Shown here one piece after another: positions 55,196 through 64,000 of a stretch of DNA of 64,000 bases. Numbering within the stretch: the stretch's first letter is position 1; the number at the start of each line of letters is the position of its first letter. The notes beneath the pieces are model-generated. The model saw nothing but the letters and a program-made list of their open reading frames with translations. It was not told the origin of the DNA and did not search any database. Source of the stretch: Dipteronia dyeriana (Eukaryota > Streptophyta > Magnoliopsida > Sapindales > Sapindaceae); the NCBI GenBank assembly GCA_032871835.1, contig CM065297.1, forward strand, positions 23,925,098-23,989,097. The letters are read 5' to 3'. Made by a program: the position numbers and the translations under genes.

Positions 55196-56092
55196 TGTTG
55201 ACGTCGATTTCTGGATTGTATCAGAAAAGCCAACAAGGATTGGATTTCGACTGTAATTTCAAAGAGAAAGAGAAGGAGAAGGAGAAAGTAATCAAGACAC
55301 AAGTTTTTTTGTGGTAAAACTCTGATGACCGGAGAAACGTCCACGGGTGGTTGAATGATCAACCAAGCCAAAATCCACTATGAAATTATAATATTACAAG
55401 CTCTCGATCTATCTTTTTTTTCTCTGTATTTTCTATGAATGCTCTATATCTCTTTTTGGCGAGATTATGAGTCTATTTATATGTTTATAGAACCCTAATC
55501 TGCTTTGTACAAGTAATACAAGGTCTTTGTATTTAATTACAATTATTTACTTGCTTGAAGCTGATTGTCTTCTTTCTTGTTTCGGAGTCTTGTATTGAGA
55601 TCGAGTGAGACTCTAATAATGTTATCCAATTACGACTTATTTCCTTATAAGAGCAGTCTTTTTGAAGAAATAAAGTTGTTGCCTGATTGGGAACCTTTCC
55701 TGTTTAATATTCTGTTTTTATTAGGATTCCTTTTTTATATGAATATCTTCGTGCATTTTAATGACTTGATCCACCTGTGCTATGCGCTGGGCTTTTATTC
55801 AGTTTTCTTCATGTTCGTCCCGAGTAAGGACATTAACTGCTGGTCCCGAGTAACATCATTCGTTCTCGAGTAGAAGTGTCTTTTAACTAGCCCCGAGTGT
55901 CATTTAACTGATCCCGAGTAGTACATAATGTTGATTGTCACTGAGTAGGTTTTGTTCAACATCTGCTTACTCGGGTTCTCTTTTTCGGTGATGTCTTGTA
56001 GGATTTTTTCTGAATGTCTGTTCGGATGTCCACCTGATAATTTTATCCTCTTTGTTGATAACGTGTATATATGATAAAATTAACATACGACA
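55196..56092 (-). repeat. 5' LTR of the Tat element
   Basis: Partner of 29227-30119. TATAAATAG on the minus strand at 55473-55481 is a candidate core promoter. It shows the same set of CCCGAGT words (one mutated to CTCGAGT near 55865) as the left LTR. The right border is the duplication AAAGT. Confidence 0.95.
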
Positions 56093-56097
56093 AAAGT

Positions 56098-57618
56098 ATA
56101 TTAATGAAAAAAGTAACACATTATAGTCTGTTGTGATGAGTTGATAAATTATCCAATTTTCTATTATTGCTGGCTAATCATTATTGATCACAAAATTATA
56201 AAAGTGTTATAAATCTCTATAATCATTAATAAGTTCAATCCATATTTTGGCTGTTAATCAAACCAGGGAATATATAATATAATAACAGAAAAAGTTTGTT
56301 GGGAAACACTTCAAGGATTTGTTTGATTATTACTCCATGGATCGTAGTAATAATTATAAACTAAAATTTAGGCTTTTAAAAATTTATAACACCTATTTGT
56401 GCTTGTTTTGTCACTAATATCTAACTTGAATTTTAATAGCAACATATCTGCATTTTTTATAAGAATATCCATCAAACACAAACATAAATCTCACTTATTA
56501 AGTCTTGTGTTTTTTTCCAAGCTTTTAGTCGATATCTAATTTGCTTTTGGTTGAAACTTATCAAGTCTCGTGCTTTTATCATCCCTTTTATCAAAACTAT
56601 TAATTTATTTTTATTTAAGGTTTTTTTTTGGTGAAGACTTAACCGCATTTTTTTTTTTACGTTTTTATGGTTTAAGTTAAGTAAGAGCATTATCAATTCC
56701 ATTACTTTGATATTATTAAAATTCAATTTATTAAGTTTATAATAAGCCCACAAAATCAGTATATAAAAGTTCTTTTTAGGTCCATTAGTTCTAAAATTTA
56801 TGAAAAATAATACCTATCAAATTGTAAGCTCAAAATCACACAAAATGAAAATTACCGCATCATTTGTCACATTAAATATTCGAATGAAAATTTTATCGAA
56901 ACACTAATTGAAAAGTAAAATAATATTGTTATATAAATGATAGTGTAGTTGAATAACAAAGTATTTATGTAAACTTTATGGCATACATAGGGAAGTGAGG
57001 GCGCCGCAAATTTAGCGAAATAGTATGATAACGAATGGTCCACTTACGAATATATAGGTAGTGTGGAAAAGCTAATCTTTATTGATTGGATATATCTTGG
57101 CCCAATTCAAAATATTTTGCAGCAGCTGTAGACTGATGAACTAATGGTTGTCACCGTCAGATGATATGAAATTTGGATTCATGGAGATCCATTTGTGGGT
57201 CCGACATGGCATAATGGACATGGCCCCATTCATTCTTTGACAATGAAATTGAAACCTCTCAAGAGGGATTGCTCAATTATGAATACAAGAAAGAAAAATA
57301 TAGAGTTCAGAGAAGGACATTAATGGGGGAACACTTGGTTGTGCCAGGAGACTCGGGAGAACCAAGTTAACATTCTCCCGTAGTCTTATTTTTCATAATC
57401 GGTTGATAACTAAGATTAAAAATATTATATAGTTATACATATATATTTTCATATAACTAAATGTTTGATTTAAATTCAACTAAAACGGTTAGTAGTGAAT
57501 TCTAGCTCCAATTGAACATATTCTAGTAAGATAAATATTGTTTTTTGTTTGCTAGGATACATTTTCCTTACTTAACACAATGTCATGCTATTGTATATGA
57601 CTTTTAACTATGAATAAT
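56098..57618. other. Unassigned AT-rich intergenic DNA
   Basis: No gene or TE end recognised. This is the continuation of the sequence that ends at 29226, interrupted by the 26.9-kb nest. Confidence 0.5.
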
Positions 57619-57623
57619 GCTAG

Positions 57624-58471
57624 TGTTGACGGTAATTTTTGGAATAAATTTGATAACAAGTCTAACAAGTTATTGTAAGTTACTAACAATGTAATGAGTA
57701 GAAAAGAGAAAACGCATACAATCATATATTTTAAGTGGTAAAAACCAAAGTTGGAGAAATATTTACGGTTGCCGATTACGGCGAGAAAGAAAATCTACTC
57801 TATAAATTTAGTTACACACTCAAGCTCTATCGCTCTCTCGCACTGTTTAGTTTGCAACCATTACAATATTATTTTAGAATCTATTTATATGTATATAGAA
57901 CCCTAATTTATGGTATACAAGTAAGGAAAGTTGTTATGGTTTAATGAGACTCTGACTTGTTGGAGTCGTGTTAATTTTTTTTAATGTTCCGCATTGCTTA
58001 TGTTCTATACACATTAGATCTCTTGCATAATCTAGAATCTGATATCTCTAGGAAAGTTTGTTTCCATATCCGAGTATGTTTCGATATACCATACTTAATT
58101 ATAACTTTTTCTCTACTTATTTAAGTTGTGACTATATTGAATTCAACGTTGTCCACATATCGCTCAACCGACCATCTACAAAACCCGACCGAAGCTTATT
58201 CTTCCCGACCAGTGACTTGATCCTGACCGATGGCCTTGACCCGACCATCTTATTAATCCCGGCTGGGTCATCCTCACTTGATCAATCTAATCACCTTAGT
58301 TGAGTTATTTCCATCCGACCATCTAGATAATTCTAACCAGGTATATGTGAAGTTACCTTTGATCAACTCAGGTGTTTAATTTAATTGACTTTAAGTAACA
58401 TGACATCTCTGACTGTTGTATATTCGAATAATCATGTTGACTTGTTGCTGTCTTAGATTTTACCAATAACA
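57624..58471 (-). repeat. Solo LTR related to the Tat element LTR
   Basis: Starts TGTTGACGG and ends CCAATAACA. Flanks are GCTAG (57619-57623) and ACTAG (58472-58476), a 5-bp duplication with one change. It shares landmarks with the Tat LTR in the same order: a GTGGTAAAA/GTGGTAAAAAC block, CCGA..GGAGAAA, the CTATTTATATGT TATA region (57881), AACCCTAAT, and then a run of CCCGACC words where the Tat LTR has CCCGAGT words. No internal region follows on either side, so it is a solo LTR of a related but different family. Confidence 0.68.
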
Positions 58472-58476
58472 ACTAG

Positions 58477-60719
58477 ATTTACGTTCAAAATGATGGTTAA
58501 ATATTGTGACAATTACTAAATCGTAATTAACATTCATCATGTGATTTACATCGTAGTTATAACTTACATGTTACATTATTTGAATGATAAAATTTGATAG
58601 CGTTACTTGAATTTGATAAAGGAACATTCCTAAACGAGAGTAATTGCAAGATTTCTTTTTAAACCATTGCAACTGTGATTGATGGAGTAGAACATAATTT
58701 GAACGTATAATCTCATAAATATAATTGCATAAATTATATCATCGGAACAACCCAAAGTAACAAGGTAGATGATGCAAGATTGGGAGTCGAATATAAAAAA
58801 TAAATGTATATAAGATATAATATAATTAGATAAATAAATGGATATCTTTGGAGAGTGAATTGAGAGTAGTCATTGGGAGGTTTGATTGATGGCAGGAAAA
58901 CAGATGGAGGGGTGAGTGAGTGAGTGACTGAGAGTATGCCAACTAGAGAAAGCTTTTATGGTTTGATTGTGTTGTGTTTGTAGTTAAAAGTTGTCTTATC
59001 GAAATGTGTGATGGGATTGGAGTGAGTTGTCTCCCTTTAAATGCTTCATCATTAAACATACGAAAGTTATAGTGTTTTTATTTAACTAGTAATGAAAGAC
59101 GTATCTTTTTAATTTTAAATGTTTAAAGTATCTTTGTTTTGAGTGATCACCAAATCCCATCATTTGTTGATACTTGACAGGTGTCAAATAATCCTCACTT
59201 CTAACTTTTATATACATCAACCCAAATTGCAGCCTATTGCAATTAACACTACTCTACCGCACTTAATCAATGGCAACTTAGGTTTTTTTGGCATGGGATT
59301 TTATAGAGAGCTGACCGGATATACCGATAAAGACGGGATGAGAAAAAAAAAACCCCTCCGGCTATCAAATTAATCTATTCATATTTTATGATTTTATAAA
59401 TGATTTAAACTATTTAATTTTCTACACTATATTTATTGAGATAATAAATATTTCATTTTATAGTATTTTTATAGTTGTAAACTTATATCCTAATTTCTAT
59501 CCTAACGTTAATACCACTCTTTATAAATAAAGATGAGACCCTAAATCTTTATATTGTGAAGAGATTGAAAATGTAAAAACCTTTCGATTCATTAGTGGAC
59601 TTAACAACTTAAAAATATGAATATATTTATTTAGAAAAATGGAAATGAAACTGAATTCAAATTAAAATATATTCAGAAAATTTGAATTAAACTTATACGG
59701 AATTTACAATCAATTTATATAATTGTGTCAAACTTCACAGATTATATAACCAGACTTCAGTATTACAAATTTGATAATCATCTTTATAGAATATGTTATA
59801 TTCATCTTATTTATTTATTAAATCAAGATGCACTACATTATAATTTATAAAAATGCCTCATTTAACATGAGCATAAGATAGATTTCCTTTCAAATTAACA
59901 ATTAGCTACTATTTCTACCTGCATTTCCTTAGCCACCTATTTTATCGAATCCTAAAAAAAGAAGAGGAACTAGAGATATAAGGAATAAATCTGTAAAGCA
60001 AAGTAGCTATATACCATAATAAAAGCATGTAGAGATTGATACTAATATTCTGCTGTTGACCTGAAAAGTGAGTTGTGCTTTGAACTCCAAGAAAATCTGA
60101 GCAGAATTTTTTATTTTATAACGCAAAGTAATTATTTTATAACGAAATAGCTCAATTAGTTATATATTTTGTATTGAAGTAAGAGGTTGTGGAATCAATC
60201 CTCCATAATGGTTATGACAACTAACTATGAAGGAGGAATTGGTACAATTTGTGTTACTGTGCCAGGAGAGTGAAGTGAGGTGGCAAGTGTGGGGTAGATT
60301 GCAAGAGAAAAAAACATCAAGTTATTTGGGATTATCAATATCATGATCTGGGCCATTGTATGTTGGGGCTGTTATGCTGGAAAGAGAGAGCTTGGGCCAT
60401 CACGGTTGGTGTGGTGGAGGCACATATCTCAACTAGTTCAGCCCAAAACGGAACCTAAAATGTTCAATTTTAGGAACCATCGTAGAACATTCTCAAGTCT
60501 AATTTATAGAAACAAATAGATACATACCCACACAAAAAATAGAAATTAATATAATCCAGTGATAAACTTCTTACATATCTTTTTCACCATTCAATGTGTC
60601 TTTACAATAAAAAGAACTACTTCTTTTTGGCAAAGTGTCAAGTTCGAGTGGTTATACTCGCAGATGGTATATCAAAAAAAAAAAAACTTCTTACACTTTT
60701 ATTAATAAAGAGGAACTCT
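58477..60719. other. Unassigned AT-rich intergenic DNA
   Basis: No gene is supported. At 60145-60215 the plus strand shows TAGCTCAATTAGT and GGTTGTGGAATCAATCC, an A-box/B-box-like pair as in an old tRNA-derived SINE. At 60630-60690 GTTCGAGTGGTTATACTC ends in an A-run. Both are weak. Confidence 0.45.
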
Positions 60720-60968
60720 AAGGGGTCAATTGGGGCTAGACCTGGAGTGGAGTGCACCTAGTACGGCACGCCACTATGGCGTGCCTGAGCTAGCACGACG
60801 CAAAGGCAAGTACCGTGCAGAGCTGAGGGTGTCAGCACGGCACGCCAGACCGTCGTGCCAAGGCCAATGGTCAGCACTCCAGATTTTTTTTTCAATTGTA
60901 ACTGTTGAGCTTTTTTTAAAAAAAGTTGACTGTTGGCTGACAGCAAACGGTTGTGTTATAGGGATTTT
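60720..60968. repeat. GC-rich patch of CACGCC/GGCGTG palindromic words
   Basis: Contains GGCACGCCACTATGGCGTGCC-like (60763-60786) and GGCACGCCAGACCGTCGTGCC-like (60838-60860) inverted pairs plus AGCACGACGC and AGCACTCC, in otherwise AT-rich surroundings. Likely the end region of an unrecognised repeat. The short frames on both strands are not convincing. Confidence 0.5.
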
Positions 60969-61310
60969 TTGATAACATGACAAGTCAGTATGATCACTTA
61001 TAAACACGGTGATTAGATATGCCACGTCATAAAAAAAACGTCAGGAAAGATTAATCCAAGTCAATTAATAAACGATCTCAAGGCTAAGTCGAGATTATCC
61101 AAGATGGTCGGGGAAACTAATCGATCGGGTACAAATAACCTGACTGGGAAAACTAGCCGATTGAGTAGAGACAACTTAGCCGAGACCTTCCGATTGAGAC
61201 AAAAGAAGTCAGGTCGGGATTAGACATTTGGTCGGTTGAACAACGTGTTTGAGACATTAAAGGCAACTACGACTTAAATACGAAGAAGAGTTAAAAATTC
61301 CCTAAATACT
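60969..61310. repeat. LTR-like fragment interrupted by the second copia element
   Basis: Begins TGATAACATGACAAG and is rich in GGTCGGG/GATCGGG words of the kind seen in the solo LTR and Tat LTR (on the other strand). It is cut at 61311 by the copia LTR. No second end or coding region is in the window, so identity as an LTR is a guess. Confidence 0.3.
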
Positions 61311-62975
61311 TGTTTGTCTAATACCTAGAGGGGGGGGGGGGGGGGGGTGAATAGGTTTTAATCGAATCAATTACCCATTTTTTGATTAATCAATACTAAC
61401 ACAAATTATCCCAAATAAACAAGCATTCAATAAAACTAATTATGCTTAAACCAATAACAACACACAATATTTACGTGGAAACCCTCCAAATGGGAAAAAA
61501 CTCGGACTGATATGTGCGCCACACTCGTTCCTCAAATCCACTACTGAATGAAAGTTTACAACTTAGGTTGACCTCCCGTCACACCCTCCAAATACTAACC
61601 CTTTCACACTACCCAACGGGCCTTAATAGTAATTCTTGATCTATTTGCTTGTACACTAACCAATTAGTCACAAGACTTAACCTCAATGAAGAGTCAAAAC
61701 AACCTAAGTGAATATGATAAAATATTCAAACATGCAAGTAATGCTAGGCAACACTAAATGCTTATCTAGGAATTCAAGGATGTCAATAAAAGCAATTCCT
61801 AGATATTAATGTCGATATGAATGCTCAAAAGACCTATCTAAATATAGATATGAAAGTCGAATATCTAGTCATCAACAAAATGCCAATCAACCCAAGTTGT
61901 CATAAAACATGGCAAAGAACAATTAATGCAATTAACAAATGCAATCAATTAGACCTACACAATATCTAAATGCAAAGCATAGAGATTTAGCTAGAAGGGC
62001 AAAATGGTCTCAAATCATAGCTATCACAAAATATAAATCCCAACCAACAATCAACAATCCAAGCATGTTATATATGCAATTAAACTCAATGACATGCATT
62101 TAATCAACAATAATTGCTAAACCTAGGCATACATGTCATAAGAATGGAACAAGAGATTCTAGGGTATGTAAAGATTACCTAGTCAAAGACAAACAAGAAA
62201 ATCCATACTTGGAAGATGCAAGAAGATGCTAGATACTCATGGATTGGAGGTTGGTTGAGTTAAGATGAGTTTTTGGGAGCTCTCGCTCTTTTGGAGTCAA
62301 TTTCTCTCTCAAAGAAAAGCTTGGACAATAAAAATGGTTTCTTGGACTCCCTAAGCCAAAGAGAAGAGAAGAGAACATATATATATTGTACCCTACACGA
62401 AACTGCATCATTTTGGACGAAGGGCACATGTCGTGGCCTAGGCAAGTGTCCAGACTGCGGTCCATGCAGCATGGCACAAATAGACATTACCGCTGCCTAG
62501 GTTGCTGGCTAGGCATGTGCATCAAAAGCGGTCTAGACCGCGGTACACGCCTGGGAACCTCCACTTGGGAGACCACTGTGCATGCAACGTGCACATGCGG
62601 TGGTAGAAGCAACGTGCAACGCCTGGAGAACACCGCTATGCATACCACGGTGGAGGCAATGCACCGGGAGCGGTCCCAACCGCGGTCAAGAGGAAAATCC
62701 TTTTCTAAGGGCAAACTAAATGCATCAAACACCCAAGCAAGAGTTATGACAAAAAGACACACAAATTGACATATAAGCAAGCATGCAAGATGACCAAACC
62801 ATGCATGAGAGTGTGTGTGTGCACTAAAAAACTCTTCAAACAAGGTTAAGCAAGTGATTTACCTTTTGAAGTTTGAGCTAGGTCTTGAGCAATGATGGCC
62901 TAAACTACCCTTACACATTTATCCCCAAATGTTGTTGTCAACAAAATGAGCAAATCAAAAACTGAGGAACTTACA
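61311..62975 (-). repeat. 3' LTR of the second copia element
   Basis: Starts TGTTTGTCTAATACCTAGAG, followed by 18 G (61330-61347) and GTGAATAGG. It ends GAGGAACTTACA. Shared phrases with the inner element include ACGTGGAAACCCTCC, TGTGCGCCACACTCG-like and GAATATG.TGATATTCAA-like words. The GC-rich patch at 62430-62700 has GCGGT/CCGCGG words where the other family has GCGC words. The start is set by the TG and the spacing to the G run. Confidence 0.82.
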
Positions 62976-64000
62976 ATCTCCTCCTTTGGCTATTTCGTGA
63001 CAAAGTCACCACTCACAATTCATCCTAAAAAATAAACAAAACAAAAGATAGGGGTCAACCAAGTTTTTCTACATTACAAAGAGATGCATACTAAACTAGA
63101 TCTTCAAGTAATCCATCTCTTGTAGAATCAACATCCATACAAAACAAAATATCTACACTTTCCAAGACAAGTGTATGTGAGATGATCAAAGAAATAAAAA
63201 CAAGAGCAATTTACATACAATAGAAACAAGCAACATGCATCAACAATGCAAATGCAAATGCTCCCCTAAATAGGTTAACTCCCCCTTAAGTCATGCCACT
63301 CTCAACTCCCCCTAAATCCACACTACTCCCCCCTTTTGTCATGAGATAGACAAAGAAGTATCCCTTTAAGAAGGCATTAGCAATGAGAGCTTATGGCATA
63401 AGACATATGCACAATCATATAAACAAACTTATGCAACTCAATTAAGAAGAGAGAATCAAGGAGTTTTATTACATAAAAAATGTGTGAACGAATGCTTTGC
63501 ATACAAGACAAGTTGTATTCAAGATCAAAACATGGTATTTGGCAAAGCAAAATAACAAGGGTTTCTAAGAGAATTCAAACCAATTTCACCCTTTGTCATG
63601 GAATAAGCAAGATATAGATTGTAAAATAAATTCATTTTAAGAGCAACTATATCAAACTTTACAAGCAAAACAAGACATGAGCAACTATTGCATCCTTTTT
63701 TATTTTTCCGGATAGAATGCCCGTATGATAGTAGCCTTGTTTAACAAGTAAATAGAGAGAGACTTTTGGATTGTAAAATCCTTGAATTGGATACAAGATC
63801 CTTATTGATTGAAGTCTCATAATTCTTTCACACATAAATTTTTGCATTCATTTTAGAGCAATCAAAAAATCTCATCATGCATATCAATTTAAAGCATGTC
63901 AAAGAAATAATCAACATGTCATGGAGATCAATTATAGGTCATTCAAAATGTACTTCCCAATCAATTCTCTTAGTCCAAAAATGCATGTTTGGTCATAAAT
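62976..64000 (-). other. 3' non-coding region of the second copia element
   Basis: Begins with the polypurine tract (minus strand AAAGGAGGAGAT) and aligns with 39183-40200. Shared words include GGCTATTTCGTGACAAA, CTACATTACAAAGAGAT, CCCGTATGATA and GTCCAAAAATGCATGTTTG. No open frame is convincing. Confidence 0.8.

Larger units (their letters stand above)
29227..56092 (-). mobile_element. Tat-lineage Ty3/gypsy LTR retrotransposon, full length, host of nested insertions
   Basis: Two LTRs of 893 and 897 bp (29227-30119 and 55196-56092) both start TGTTGA and end ACATACGACA. They are bordered by the same 5-mer AAAGT (29222-29226 and 56093-56097). The PBS TGGCGCCAGAAGG sits just inside the right LTR and the polypurine tract AAGGGGGTAT just inside the left one, so transcription runs right to left. 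Order: gag, protease, RT, RNase H, integrase, then an extra antisense gene near the 3' LTR. Integrase after RNase H and the antisense extra gene fit the Tat lineage. Without the nested copia element the length is about 11.8 kb. All reading frames are damaged. Confidence 0.95.
61311..64000 (-). mobile_element. Second SIRE-like copia element, 3' part, runs off the window
   Basis: The 3' LTR and the adjacent 3' internal region match the layout and many phrases of the copia element at 37562-40400 but are clearly diverged. No pol coding sequence is reached before the window ends. Orientation is minus, judged from the polypurine tract position. Confidence 0.88.

Noticed and set aside
60730..60972. 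80-codon plus-strand frame in the GC-rich patch
   Set aside because: Overlaps open frames on the other strand and follows the palindromic words; no known family.

Overview
This is a plant nuclear genome window, almost certainly from a eudicot. It is AT-rich, has spliced genes, plant-type LTR retrotransposons with tRNA-iMet or Tat-type primer sites, and many MITEs. Only one convincing host gene is present: a two-exon trihelix (GT-2 clade) transcription factor on the minus strand at 13833-16370. Its layout and motifs match the PETAL LOSS (PTL) family over its whole length. Nearly everything else that can be named is transposable-element DNA or its debris.

Layout, left to right. At 1-1850 lies a truncated Tat-type Ty3/gypsy pol (integrase and RNase H, minus strand). 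At 1950-4377 is a cluster of small elements: a hAT-type non-autonomous element with an 8-bp TSD, a 613-bp foldback, a partial second copy of the hAT-type element, a tandem repeat and a MITE. At 5048-10716 is a complete but dead Mutator-like element (MULE) with ~80-bp TIRs and a perfect 9-bp TSD. It carries a broken MURA-type transposase, an oppositely oriented DUF1985/Ulp1 remnant and an array of 12 GC-rich palindromes. The PTL-like gene follows after ~3 kb of apparently unique sequence. From 16.9 to 29.2 kb the DNA is AT-rich and holds inverted-repeat MITEs, a second hAT-type copy, two RNase H-like pseudogenes in tandem, and two elements with TAA duplications and Tourist-like ends. One of the latter is split by a hAT MITE with its own 8-bp TSD.

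The right half is a three-deep nest. A Tat-lineage Ty3/gypsy element (29227-56092, minus strand, TSD AAAGT) carries gag, protease, RT, RNase H and integrase, plus an extra antisense gene next to its 3' LTR. Its RT is split by a Ty1/copia element of SIRE/Maximus type (37562-52591, minus strand, PBS for tRNA-iMet). That element's RT is in turn split by an Ac-like hAT transposon (41403-46684, plus strand, TSD GTCTTGTC). All three sets of ends can be read directly and fix the order gypsy, then copia, then hAT. All the coding regions contain stops or frameshifts.

To the right are a related solo LTR (57624-58471), ~2.2 kb of unassigned AT-rich DNA, a GC-rich palindromic patch, an LTR-like piece, and the 3' LTR and 3' internal region of a second, diverged copia element (61311-64000) that runs off the window. 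Identifications come from reading motifs and matching repeats within the window. No database search was possible.
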